Shown: one piece after another, positions 49,001 through 57,400 of the stretch | Layout of the letters: every line of letters begins with the position of its first letter | Numbering within the stretch: position 1 is the stretch's first letter | DNA from: Leptasterias polaris | Lineage: Eukaryota; Echinodermata; Asteroidea; Forcipulatida; Asteriidae | DNA length: 64,000 nt | Assembly (NCBI GenBank): GCA_037783415.1 | Contig: JAZGTN010000151.1 | Span: 310,001 to 374,000, forward strand | Reading direction: 5' to 3' | Made by a program: the position numbers and the translations under genes | The notes under the pieces: generated by a model | What the model was told of the DNA's origin: nothing | Database searches by the model: none | What the model saw: only the letters and a program-made list of their open reading frames with translations

Positions 49001-50637
49001 CCAACGCACATTGCTTTATTAATTCGTGAAGGAAACAAACTCAAGCGAGACTTCGAAAACGCACGAGACTTGCACAGTCTTGTGGTGGGCGAAACCAAGC
49101 GGCACATTAGCAAACAAGTTAAACGTATATATATGTGCTCTTGTGATGTTTCTTTTCATTTAATATTTCATAAGGTTTTGGGTTCTGCTATAATATACGA
49201 ACCCAAGACTTGCAGTGACAAGAAACACCATCAGAGCCGAGTGGCTCCGGGCGAAGCAGGCTGCCATTGCCGTGGAGAACCCGCTTATTGCCAGACACAC
49301 ACTCAGGACTTTCCGTCTGCAACTAAGATCGGCAGCACATCCCCAGAACAGGCTCACGAAAATCACTCCAATAAAAACTGAACCTCCTGTTGAAAGAAAA
49401 TGATTCCAAGCAGAAGGTGCTGTTAAAACGAAATAGAAAGAAACTGGGTTTCAAAACATTGAGAACAGAACTGGGGGTTGACTTGCAACACCATATTAGG
49501 TTGATGACAATCTCAGTCTTAGGTATTAGAAGCCCAATGACGAAAGCGCCCGTCAATTACTTCAAATTTGGTTTTTAGTTAAACTTTGTCTTTAAACATT
49601 CGCTGTTTATTTACAGTTTAAAGGCAAAGTATACCTTTGGTTTGTTGAAACCTTCGGTTGTTTTAATCCCATATAAAATGTAGATAATATACAATAAAGC
49701 TAAACTGTGAAAATTTCATTTTAAAAGGTAGTAGCGTTTGTGAGATACTGGAGCGGTTATGTCCAGTCATGCAGGAAGAATAATCCGTAATTTTAATACA
49801 CTCTGAGAAACGTTTCATGCATGAAACGTTTCTCAGATTGTAATTTTGTTGAAACCCTCTCTCTAAAACCACATTTCATGGAAGGGAATAGTTTCTCAAA
49901 ATGTTATACATTGTCAACAGCTGCAGTGCCCTTACCAAGCAAGTGTTTATGGTAGTAGTTTGCAAGTTTTTATGGTAGTAGTTTTTGGAGTAATTACCAA
50001 AGGTATACCCTAGCTTCCTGAGGAGAAACTTTAAAACTCGTCTCTACTCATACATGCACTCCCTTTTTTTTTTTTTTTTTGCAAGAACCATAGTCCCTTT
50101 CCATTATTCATGCCTCCATTACTTACTTAACCATCCTGTGGATGCATCACTAAGACATAGGTCCCTTGCAATGTCAGGTAACAAATACCCAATGAACCCC
50201 AACTGTACACTGCCATAAAGCAACCCACAGCCGCACACAACCAGCATCAACCATTGCAACTTCCCAAACCCAACAAGCTCCAACAATCTCTCCATTGCCT
50301 CGTCCAGTTCTTCCGCTCTCTCCTGCGACCCTGAAGGGTTCCTCTGGTCCATTGCTGTCTGGTAGGCCGAGGGACCGAGTTCGTGGTGTCTTTGTTGGGT
50401 CGACTTGACTCGCGAATTTGAGTTTCTGCTCTGGTTGGGTTCGATCCGTAGCTCGATGTCCTGATCCATGGCCCCGAAGCGAGAAGCTTGCATTCCTCGG
50501 CTGTTTGCGCCTCTTCTGCTCCGCCCGCTCACGGAATAAATCTCCACTTCATCCTGATCCTCGTCTCCATCCTGATCTTCGTCTCCATCCTGATCTTCAA
50601 ATCTGATCTCCTGATCGTAACGACGGCTAGACGCCAT
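37337..50637 (-). CDS. SV2-like synaptic vesicle glycoprotein (MFS transporter), 10 coding exons, complete
   Basis: Multi-exon gene assembled as 50637-50127, 49386-49203, 48367-48187 (or -48183), 47174-47050, 46696-46607, 45453-45377, 43850-43363, 42749-42590, 38685-38557 and 37412-37337, giving about 674 residues. SV2 proteins are 12-helix major-facilitator membrane proteins of synaptic and secretory vesicles with a large lumenal loop between helices 7 and 8. Visible here are an acidic cytoplasmic N-terminus, helix 1 ending at LLPDIARDLCLSD (SV2-like CLSD), a motif-A-like loop WGCAADLSCRRK, the G-rich SLGTGGAISIPFAYLTEF, PDSPYLLAE before the cytoplasmic loop, a pentapeptide-repeat lumenal domain with several N-glycosylation sequons, FPTHKR (SV2 YPSDKR) and a C-terminal LFPET (SV2 LPET). 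Closely related SVOP lacks the large lumenal loop, so SV2 is the better match. Whether it is an SV2 orthologue or a divergent paralogue is open: TM1 acidic residues are missing. Exon junctions are phase-consistent except exon 3 to exon 4. Confidence 0.88.
37773..38194 (+). mobile_element. tRNA-Leu-derived SINE, full length
   Basis: The head (37773-37860) folds like a tRNA-Leu: A-box GTGGCCGAGCGGATAAGAGC, long variable arm, B-box GGGTTCGAGTCCC. The body includes GCCTTGAGCGTCACTGAGTG and ends CGCTATATAAGAAG followed by (ATT)n. It is very similar to 55101-55535. It sits inside a GGGTCA-rich repeat just downstream of the SV2-like stop. Confidence 0.88.
38557..38685 (-). CDS. SV2-like exon 9: helices 11-12
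   Basis: Acceptor CATTCCTACAG. It encodes VTCLGLLLSVVTTGGLLGF and a second hydrophobic stretch to LLLVSV. Two overlapping donors are present (GTGTAA at 38556 and GTAAGT two bases on). Only the first leaves phase 2 and gives an in-frame junction to exon 10 with SV2-like spacing to the PET motif. Confidence 0.75.
39525..40526. mobile_element. Foldback transposon with tandem-array inverted arms
   Basis: Both ends start TATGGTGGCCCTGAAGGG (inverted). The left arm is 39525-39717, the right arm 40119-40526. Outer and inner arm borders are homologous (inner border at TTGCATACCATGTTGCATA), but the arms differ in the number of 42-bp tandem units: two on the left, seven on the right. A 6-bp duplication GTGTTG flanks the element (39519-39524 and 40527-40532). 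The roughly 400-bp middle has no coding capacity, so the element is non-autonomous. The design matches foldback elements such as sea-urchin TU and Drosophila FB or Galileo. It lies in the intron between SV2-like exons 8 and 9. Confidence 0.88.
40222..40515. repeat. 42-bp tandem array, 7 units (right foldback arm)
   Basis: The string CATACGTGTGCGCAC recurs at 40222, 40264, 40306, 40348, 40390, 40432 and 40474, exactly 42 bases apart. Two unit variants alternate irregularly (ATATTCGCGAATTG and ACATTCGCGATTTG). Because 42 is a multiple of three and the unit lacks stops, frames on both strands stay open for over 100 codons. These are not genes. Confidence 0.95.
41481..41636. repeat. Duplicated 156-bp segment, copy 2 (empty foldback site)
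   Basis: Same segment as copy 1 but without the insertion: GTGTTG is single at 41565-41570. After GATACAG it continues ACACATAGCC instead of a GT donor. This could be a spliced, reinserted copy of the leader or a plain duplication with divergent flanks. Confidence 0.85.
42384..42520. repeat. GACTTGACCTCAAA-type degenerate tandem repeat
   Basis: CTTGACCTCAAAGACTTGAG and shorter variants recur at 14- and 21-base steps. It begins about 70 bases downstream of the SV2-like exon 8 donor. Confidence 0.65.
42590..42749 (-). CDS. SV2-like exon 8: helices 9-10
   Basis: Acceptor TTTTCTAG, phase 1 in and phase 2 out, donor GTAAAC. It encodes YGTLVTAVTIVFGFFPLTGW and a second hydrophobic run ending LSFPTHKR, the counterpart of the ELYPSDKR motif that precedes helix 11 in SV2. 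Confidence 0.82.
43363..43850 (-). CDS. SV2-like exon 7: lumenal pentapeptide-repeat domain and helix 8
   Basis: The largest internal exon. Acceptor CCCTTTAG, donor GTGAGT in phase 1. It completes helix 7 (FCSWTLWLSDFI), then carries the large lumenal loop. From about FINTTFQNVSFSSIHL to FVSSEFVNSSYR the chain repeats at five-residue spacing with aromatic or aliphatic centres (CSFVGSSF, CTFVNTIF), the signature of the SV2 lumenal quadrilateral beta-helix. N-glycosylation sequons are seen at NAS, NST, NTT, NVS and NSS. A RGCAVDV segment parallels the EGCPLDV that closes the SV2 loop before helix 8 (SGGLLGLLLSMFI). Plus-strand open frames at 43377-43690 are shadows. Confidence 0.92.
44105..44445. 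mobile_element. MITE-like copy, family C, in an SV2-like intron
   Basis: Contains GGTAATTGTCAAAGGCCAGT, AACTCAGTCGGTCATCGGAG and a right end CACACCTTTAAAG. Diverged copy of the family at 24142. It lies upstream of exon 7 in the intron after exon 6. Confidence 0.55.
44858..44985. repeat. GGCTTAGGTTCC-type tandem array
   Basis: About ten 12-13 base units of CCGGCTTAGGTT and variants, in the SV2-like intron between exons 6 and 7. It looks like the complement of the AAGCC array at 384-450. Confidence 0.8.
45170..45300 (-). mobile_element. tRNA-Asn-like SINE, in an SV2-like intron
   Basis: GGATTTGAACCTGCGACCTC and CAACTGAGCTATCTAGCCCT on the plus strand are the complement of a tRNA head, followed by the shared TTTTGTCAATATCTTTG flank. 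It lies downstream of exon 6. Confidence 0.65.
45377..45453 (-). CDS. SV2-like exon 6: start of helix 7
   Basis: Acceptor ATTTTCAG, then GFKNITSIMDKNALILATSA and a hydrophobic run to FAFAFG. The donor GTGAGT is consensus and leaves phase 2, matching exon 7. It aligns with the SV2 segment leading to helix 7 (RRITLMMMGVWFTMSFSYYG). Confidence 0.8.
46020..46145. repeat. Dispersed repeat shared (inverted) with 12440-12560
   Basis: AACTCTTTGTGATAGCAACC, GACCTATTGTCCTCTTTTGT and CCGGTTTGAATGTGGA. It is preceded by poly-C and (CA)n at 45976-46007. Confidence 0.8.
46269..46577. mobile_element. TIR-like element with ATGACGTC and AAAATGGCG inverted blocks
   Basis: Left: GCATATCATGACGTC, then GCGCCATTTTGG. 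Right: CCAAAATGGCGGACC, then GTGACGTCAATGC. The order is inverted. It abuts SV2-like exon 5 (ends about 30 bases short of the exon donor). The interior carries a second inverted pair (GTGGCTACGGCTA and TAGCTGTAGCCAC). Confidence 0.6.
46607..46696 (-). CDS. SV2-like exon 5: cytoplasmic loop
   Basis: Thirty codons between a TTACCACAG acceptor and a GTAAGT donor, phase 0 at both ends. The sequence starts KRKWTETIQVLTQAY. It corresponds to the SV2 segment just after PESPRFFLENGKHDEAW, the start of the central cytoplasmic loop. The loop is much shorter than in vertebrate SV2. Confidence 0.78.
47050..47174 (-). CDS. SV2-like exon 4: helix 6
   Basis: Acceptor TTTTCCACAG, then DFARSPFANWRIFCLVTSLL and on to VLPDSPYLLAE. 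SV2 has a HSWRVFVLV...PESPRFFLE segment at this place. The donor is GTAGGC, phase 0. The exon is buried inside a longer plus-strand open frame (46971-47291) that I regard as its shadow. Confidence 0.82.
47660..47825. repeat. Inverted-repeat element in SV2-like intron 3
   Basis: Arms of 23 bp (47665-47687 and 47796-47818, one mismatch; AGACTTGTGGACAAGTC core) surround a GC-rich stem (CTCTCGCGGGATATTGCGAGAG). No coding capacity. Confidence 0.65.
48187..48367 (-). CDS. SV2-like exon 3: helices 4-5
   Basis: The acceptor TTTTGCAG is followed by TGGAISIPFAYLTEFTPKR, equivalent to the SV2 GGSIPIVFSYFSEF region, and then a hydrophobic helix (VCALLTFTVLGAMLTPIV). A consensus GTAAGT donor sits at 48186-48181 and would end the exon in phase 0. 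The next exon needs phase 1. A second GT four bases downstream (48182) would restore the frame. Confidence 0.85.
48767..48890. repeat. Fragment of the same TIR family, in SV2-like intron 2
   Basis: GTGCTGAGCAAAGAATTCAG, GCTTACAACAACTG and TTTGCTTACGGTAAGCAG are internal motifs of the family. Confidence 0.5.
49203..49386 (-). CDS. SV2-like exon 2: helices 2-3
   Basis: The acceptor follows a pyrimidine stretch ending CAACAG. The split codon gives Arg, then GSVFIGVIFVSLFWGCAAD. This matches the SV2 helix 2 and motif-A position (GGLADRLGRR in vertebrate SV2) residue for residue in spacing, but the glycines are partly replaced. A second hydrophobic helix follows. The donor GTTCGT at 49202 is a weak match, but it is the only one that restores the frame (phase 2) and the SLGTGG junction expected from SV2. 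Confidence 0.8.
49622..50012. mobile_element. TTAA-type MITE, family B, with a perfect 34-bp palindrome
   Basis: The left end AGGCAAAGTATACCTTTGGT follows TTAA. The right end has ACCAAAGGTATACCC. The centre 49803-49836 is a perfect 34-bp palindrome (CTGAGAAACGTTTCATG and its complement). It lies in SV2-like intron 1. Confidence 0.75.
50127..50637 (-). CDS. SV2-like exon 1: start codon, acidic N-terminus, helix 1
   Basis: The ATG at 50637 opens MASSRRYDQEIRFEDQDG. A short Asp-rich tandem repeat follows (residues about 12-30, encoded by repeats of an 18-base unit), then a polar cytoplasmic region and a TGFGK/GFGKLQW segment that aligns with the GFGRFQW entry into helix 1 of SV2. The exon ends in LLPDIARDLCLSDASTGWL, with a consensus GTAAGT donor at 50126-50121 in phase 1. 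The open frame runs three residues past the donor. The start is chosen as the first ATG of the open frame with SV2-like spacing to helix 1. Confidence 0.9.
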
Positions 50638-51491
50638 TTTGGATTTCGGTGTACTCTCACGCTAAATGTCTGATCCCGATCTTTTGATCGCTTGTTGTGT
50701 GCATCCCTTCTCTCTCTCAACGCAACGTCATAAGTTTCCATCATCGCCGTGTGTCAAACATTTGTTTCCAGCACCTGTGCGATCGACGAACAATCAATAA
50801 AGGCTTTTGAAATAAACAGTTTCAATCGATGCCGTTAGTTTGTGGGAACGGCAATGCATAACCCATTTAATTCCAACTAACTATCTACCCTATAAACAAA
50901 AACAGGTTCAAGGACTTCGAATTTGAATTTGTGTGAACATTCTCAGATATTCCCGAAGACCCCCGCCCCTCTCCTCCCCACCCCTCCGCGAAAAGGTACT
51001 ATTAGGCCTAGCCCATAACCGCGTTATATTAGCGCAGCAGTTCTTTATTGTAACATTTCGATGTGACCTTGGGTCCGTTGGCATAGAAAGTGGACTGGCC
51101 TAGAGTTATTTTGATTTCAGTCACCTGTTTTCGCTCGTTACCAACATGGTCGTGAACTTGTAATGAGACAATGAGGTTCATTTTGTTCGTTGTGTTCCCT
51201 ATAGGCCTAAGTGCTATACAATAATTTTTAAGCGACGAAAGAAGCGACTTGAAACTGTGCACCACCGATAAAGGGGCACTCATCTATGGGACATTTAATA
51301 TTGAAAGCACCTGCCAAAATTCGGATCATAAAACAATTGACAAATTCAATACTTTCCCTGCTTTTCAAAACCTCTAGCATACTGACTCGTCAGTCTAATT
51401 AACATTGTAAAGACATACAATCACCGAGCTCGAGCCGAACGCCTCGCCAACAGACTGTGCAGCATGCAATTTCTGTTGATTTTTCTTTTAA

Positions 51492-51867
51492 AGGCACTGA
51501 ACACGTTTGGTATAATTACTCAAAATATATATTAGCATAAAAACATACTTGGTAACCAGCAACGGAGAGCTGTTGATAGTATAAAACATTGTGACTGAGA
51601 AACCACTCCCTCTGAAGTAACGTAGTTTTTGAGAAAGAGGTAACTTCTCACTAAAATAATAAAAGACTTCATGCATGAAGCCTTTTATTAGCATCTGAAA
51701 GCACACAAAATTGTGCAACAAGGGTGTTTTTTTCTTTATTTATTTTCTTGCAACTTCGATGACCGATTCAGCCCAAATTATCACAGGTTTGTTATTTTAT
51801 GCATAATGTTGGGATACACCGAGTGACAATACTGGTCTTTGACAATTACCAAACATGTTCAGTGCCT
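51492..51867. mobile_element. TTAA-flanked MITE, family A, intact
   Basis: 376 bp with inverted ends AGGCACTGAACACGTTTGGT and (inverted) AGGCACTGAACATGTTTGGT, bordered on both sides by TTAA (51488-51491, 51868-51871). A TTAA target with duplication suggests piggyBac-type mobilisation; this is inference. It has no coding capacity. The frame at 51488-51721 is incidental. Confidence 0.85.
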
Positions 51868-52189
51868 TTAAGTTGTTTTAGTTTCATTTATTTGTTTGGT
51901 TTACGATGAAATACGAGGAAAAATGGAAATTCTAAGCCAACTAAAAAATGTAAGCCAAAATTGGTTGGCAAACTACAATTTTAGACCATGTTCTTTCGAA
52001 ACAGGAGAAGATGACCGCTCAACAGACTCTCTTCAGTCTTTGCACACAAAAAATATTATTAACACACAAGCTCGATTATGCAACATTGACTCTAGAGGGC
52101 GGTCTAATCAAAACGTAAACAGAACGCACGTTGATGGCATATGGGCGGTCATCGTTATTGGAACGTAAGTAAAAACTTAAATCCTCATC

Positions 52190-52320
52190 GTTAAATGTCG
52201 AAGACCAGTATCCACACTTTGCGTATCCCAACATATTCATTATATGAAAAACCTGTGAAAATTTAGGCTCAATCAATTATTGGATTCGGAAGAAATAATG
52301 TGAACATTTTCCTAGCCCCA
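52190..52320. repeat. Family-A MITE fragment
   Basis: GTCGAAGACCAGTATCCACACTT, here shortened at both ends, with AACCTGTGAAAATTTAGGCT. It is bounded on the right by a short inverted pair, CAATCCACTCTAGAGTGGATTG. Confidence 0.55.
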
Positions 52321-52764
52321 ATCCACTCTAGAGTGGATTGGCCCTAAATTGGGGCTAACATTTTCCATCCTTCTCGGCTTCTCGGCTTCTGTGTCTGTGA
52401 CAAGTTCTTGTTTGTTGCTTCACCACTGACCGAGTCATGATTGAATGAAGGGCTGATACGACATATTTTCTAGTAAGTGGTTTAATCAGATCAAGTTCAT
52501 GAGTTTATCATTATCAACATAGTTGACAGTAAACTAGGTAGCAGCTAGTGACACTCACTCAGAAACGGAGGGAATCCACCAGGGGATCAGAGGTTTAGTG
52601 AGTCTATTTTTACAAAAATGTTAACGTAGGATAGCTCGAACTGAGTGATATTTATGATGATATAATAATACTGTTACTAACATAGTGATATTTTGGACTT
52701 GGGCTAACAACACATCATGCGTATTGAATAAAGATGAGAGCAGGAGTAAACACTTTAGCAACAC

Positions 52765-52843
52765 TAAGTTTGCAGCCTGTCAGTGTCAAGGTATGGTCAT
52801 CAGTAAGTTTGCAGCCTGTCAGTGTCAAGGTATGGTCATCAGT
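52765..52843. repeat. 39-bp tandem duplication
   Basis: TAAGTTTGCAGCCTGTCAGT begins at 52765 and 52804. The two copies look identical, so the event is recent. Confidence 0.9.
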
Positions 52844-52939
52844 AAATGTTACCACACGCTGGCATAGGTGAAACAAATACATGTGCCTCCTCTGTGGACC
52901 ATTGTTGTCATAGTCTAATGGTAATGCAATGGATTGTCA

Positions 52940-53114
52940 ATAGACCTTATGCATATGACGTCATTTGAGTAGGGCGCCCTCACCTAGAGGTCAAAAGGAA
53001 GATGCTCATTGGCCAGTCTTGTGCGCCGCGCGTACAAATCAGCGCGTTTCCATTGTTTCATCATCAGTTTACCTCTAAGATGGCGGCTTGGTGACGTCAA
53101 TGCATAAGGTCTAT
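52940..53114. mobile_element. Small TIR element with CRE-like and YY1-like motifs
   Basis: TAGACCTTATGCATATGACG at 52941 and its inverted partner ending GCATAAGGTCTA at 53113. The interior holds TGACGTCA-type sites at both ends and AAGATGGCGGC near the right end. It lies 1.1 kb upstream of the F-box/LRR start. Confidence 0.65.
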
Positions 53115-54201
53115 AGACACAGTGTAGTAGAGTAAAGTCAGTTCAGAGTTTATGGCCAAAAGCTAGCCCACCGATGTAATGGCTTTTTGTACGTCGGTTA
53201 TGTCATATATCATAGCCGCAGATTTATGTTATAAACTAAGACAAAAATAGCTGTAACAGTAACAACCTATGAGGTAGGCTAGGCCGGTGCAGTAGTGTAC
53301 CCATGATTTTGACTCAAGTTCTCATCACATCAGTCGCCTCTGGACCCAATTCATTTCTCTGCTTACTGTGGAATTCTGCACACGTACAGCACAACTGCAC
53401 ATAGAACCAGGTGCTTTCGTAAGCGCATAATTCTGTGGTAAAGACTACCATGAAAGTGGACCCAGCTTGTTCCTCCTTGCACAAGCTATGGACATTAAAT
53501 TGAGGAGAGTGGTTTGGTGTTTGGTTTAGTCAGTCAGCTTGGAGGAGGTTGGGGGCTGGGACAGTGGGGCAAGGTGGCTTATAGTGTGGAGTTACACTGT
53601 ACATGTGTGTACATGTAGGTCACACTTGCATCCCGCCCTCCCCCCCAAAAAAAAAAAATAATAAAATACAAAATAGCAAACCTTTACCAGCACCCCCGTC
53701 TGCAAACAACTTTACAGTGTTGTGAATAAAACTACACTTATAAATAGTAGGCCTAAGACATGCTTAAATATTTATATTTTAACATTCCATTTGTTATTCC
53801 AGAACTTGTGAGACGACTCAATGAGAAGATGGTTCTCCACTTCCCTCTCCCTCCAGTGGCTCAAGTCTCAAACGAATTCCTTAAATGCTCTCAGTTTTCT
53901 TTACAATGAAAACAAACAACTGCATCAGATCCACAGATACAAACAGTTAAAAGTGATCTCACAGAAACAGATGTTCATGTATGCAACTTCTTGACGGATA
54001 GGCTGATTTCCTCTTTTGACTCGTTTTTATTTGAGCCAAAGAATTTTTTTAAATACTTCAAACATCATGCCCAAGCCAATTTCCTCTTTTTTAAAATCAA
54101 GTTGCAGTTCTGATTTATCATGGAAATGTTAGACAAATCATGAAGCAGGATTTCAATTACAAAACATCAGTTGAATGAATTCATGAGTGTTTGGAGTAAC
54201 C

Positions 54202-54473
54202 ATGGCGACCGATGAGGGAGTAACCGTGACGACAGATGAAGTTTTCAGAAACTGTTCTGATCTCCCGGATGAGATCATGCTGTATCACGTCTTGCCTCTG
54301 ATGTCCATACGCGAGGTGAACACATGCAAGCTTGTCTGCAAGAAGTGGCGACACTACGTGACCTCTTACATCAAGAGGTTAAAGATCATTGACCTGACGC
54401 CATGGGACTGCATGGTAACTGAGGACCTGCTTTTGGGGATTGTGAAATATGCAACAAATTTACGTGAACTGAG
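54202..54473 (+). CDS. F-box/LRR gene exon 1: F-box
   Basis: Carries the start codon, a short acidic N-terminus (MATDEGVTVTTDEV) and the complete F-box. It ends at the start of the first LRR (TNLRELR). The donor AG|GTGAGA is in phase 2. Splicing joins AG to the first G of exon 2, giving Arg and then LDMCWKSVTNTTI, a proper LRR continuation. Confidence 0.9.
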
Positions 54474-57400
54474 GTGAGAATGTATGTGTGTAAAAAGTTG
54501 TCATTTAAAACAATTTGTAAATGTTTTGCCTTCATCAGTGTTTGATCATGCAAAGGTTTTCCTGCCCAGCATTTTAATTCGGCATTTTATAATCGCCGTT
54601 TCAGAATCGCAATAAATCTGAAGGTAGGGTCATAGATATGGTTTTCAGCTGGGTACAACATGTCTATTTGTTGAGAAAATAGCAACAAACGGTCACAGTC
54701 TTTTCATCAAGAATGTCGAATCCATCCATGTTTAGCGGGGGTACCAACCGCATCTCTGGCCACTGCATTCACAAACAGACACCACCAAAATTTGAAGCAA
54801 ATTTGTTGACATACTTTTTATTTATTTCAAATCAACAGGCATTTCAGACTAACGCAGGAAGCTTACTACCATTACTACCTTTAAACCATCTAAAACAGGC
54901 TTTTAGTTAGAAACTATGTAATTTGTGGGGGGGGGGAGTCGTTACCAAAATATGACCCTACCTCAAAAGCCTAAAGAAAGTTACACATGTTTTGGCAGTT
55001 TTCTTAGAGAAGGGCAATTCTGTAAGAAATTAGAAAGTTGATCATCATAGGAACTTGAAGGAGGCACCAAGAATGAATGAAGAGGAGAGTAGAGCACCTC
55101 GTGTCGTGGCCGAGCAGATAAGAGCACCGGACTCAAGCTCTGGTGTTTCTGTTCAGCAGAGTGTGGGTTCGAGTCCCGGTCGTGACACTTGTGTCCTTAA
55201 GCACGACACTTAACCATTATTGCTTTGTCCTTCGGATAGGACGTAAAGCTGTTGGTCCCGTGTGTTGTGTAATGCACGTAAAAGAACCCAGTGCACTTAT
55301 CAAAAAGAGAAGGGGTTCGCCCCGTTGTTCCTGGTTTGATTGGCTGCATATTGCGCCACAGCACCTTGTAAACCATTACATGGTGCTATGTAAAGGAATA
55401 CATGTAGGTCTCAAACTTCAAAAAGTAGCTCCACATATAAACCTTGCAGGAAAATACTGACTGTTGAAGCGCCTTGAGCGTCACTGAGTGACAGATATGA
55501 GCGCTATATAAGAAGCCACTATTATTATTATTATTAACACTGCAACCTCCAGCCAAGGGTGTCCTGGGGTAGTCTCCATCCTGCTGATAGATTGAGTCAC
55601 ATCGCCATTACTCTGCAGGTCTTTAAGGTGTTTTTAGGGGTCCCTTGCAAGTGGGGGCGACCCCTTGGATTTTCCAACAGTCTGCATGATATTCCAGGCC
55701 TCAACCAAATCATCTTACAGCCATTCTGTCCCAATCCAATGCAGGCTAGATATGTGTTGGAAATCTGTGACAAACACCACCATCATCGCCGCTGCCGAAT
55801 TCTGTCACAAACTGGAGAGTTTTGCTGCAAGTAGATGTGGGAATCTGACAGATGATGCCATCGTAACCATGGCGAAGATGTGTCCAAACCTACAGGAGCT
55901 GGATCTCAGCAGCTGCTACGGGGTAAGGCTGAAAATTAGTGTTCTACTGGCCGAGCGATCTGGTGCACCTGACTCAAGGTCTGGTGTTGGCTGAGTTTGA
56001 GTAAGGGAACCGGACATGGCGCTTGTGTCATTATTGAGCAAGACACTTGCACAATAAGGTGTGGTCCCTTTTGTTTTGAAACGCACATAAAAGAACCGAG
56101 TACAATGTACACCGTTTACAAATCATGTTCCTGACACGGTTGTGTGCAGATTGTGCTGCACCATCTTGTAAACCCTTACAAGATACAAATGGGTCTCATA
56201 ATTTAACCACAGCCTGTCATTAAAGTAATAAGGACTTTGAGATGCCCTTCATGTTAGGTAAGTTCTTTTTAAAAGAACGGCCTATTGTTGTTATTGTAAT
56301 ATTGTTTAAATCTGTAAAGCAATTTGCATTGGAGACTTTTTTCCCCTTCAAATTACTGTTGCAACAAACTTGGATGAAAATCCTGGCTATGCCCCCAAAA
56401 GTGTGTGGTTTCATCATATTGCAGAGTCTGGAAATACTGTCTTTTGTACTTTTACATTGGTTCTTGCACGAAATCATTGTTAAACAACAAATAACAACCT
56501 TCTTGTCTACCGCCCTCTTGTGGCTGGTATGTCAAGACCATTACTTCTTTATAAACATGCATATGTACAGGAAACCTAAGATATTATCAAGTGATAAACA
56601 GCAAGGGAAACTGACTGGGTACATACAAATCAATGTTGGCTGAGCAATTTACCTCATTGGTATTTGAACCTGGAACCTCTGGATTTACATGCCAGTGCTC
56701 TACCAACTGGACTATCTGGCAGTCTCCCTTTTAAAAAATTTCTTTTATGCAGTCATTTCCAAACATAAATAAAGAGAGTTAAAAGTAAGGCCTCCTCAGT
56801 GCTATAATCAAAGATTTGTACAAGTAACCCTAACCCCAACCCCAAAAGAAACTTTTTTGTTAAACAAACGAAGCCAAACTTAAGGTTACTCCATCGACCA
56901 ATCCCAAACCAAAATACATGTAGATCATTAACAGATTGGTCTTCGAGAATATATTCCAATTCCAGAAACAAGAACACATTTTTTAAATGATCAGAAAGAA
57001 TTCACAATGAGGATTAGCGTCTTGTCCTTTTAGAGACCATAGCGGCCGGAAACGGCTTGCACCAAAATGCTTAAAGTCCACAATAAAACTATGTCTTGGT
57101 GTATGGAGATGATTATACAGAAATGAATGGCCTCTGAAGGGTTAAGAAGTCACACAACTAAACCTTATGCAAACAAATTCAACATGCTGTACAGGAAGAA
57201 CCCATAGTTGCCTACGGAGGCCCATCTAGTCTCGGGGATCTCATTGTCCGGACAGAAGTCCCCCGCCCCCCTTTCCCCCATTAATGATAATGTTTATTCC
57301 CCTTTGCCATATAGAACTTGTTGGTGTTCCAACACTTCCAAATGCATCGTTTGTAGACAACACATCAGGGAATCAGACTCCTTTACCAGCCATACTGGTG

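Larger units (their letters stand above)
50638..54201. other. Divergent intergenic region between SV2-like and F-box/LRR genes
   Basis: 3.6 kb between the two start codons, which point away from each other. It contains a family-A MITE, a MITE fragment, a 39-bp duplication and the small TIR element at 52940-53114. Sequence next to the SV2-like start has an E-box CACCTG near 50770. No other gene seen. Confidence 0.6.

Noticed and set aside
54187..54201. Upstream GTG start of the F-box frame
   Set aside because: The ATG at 54202 has a strong initiation context and the five extra codons add nothing conserved.
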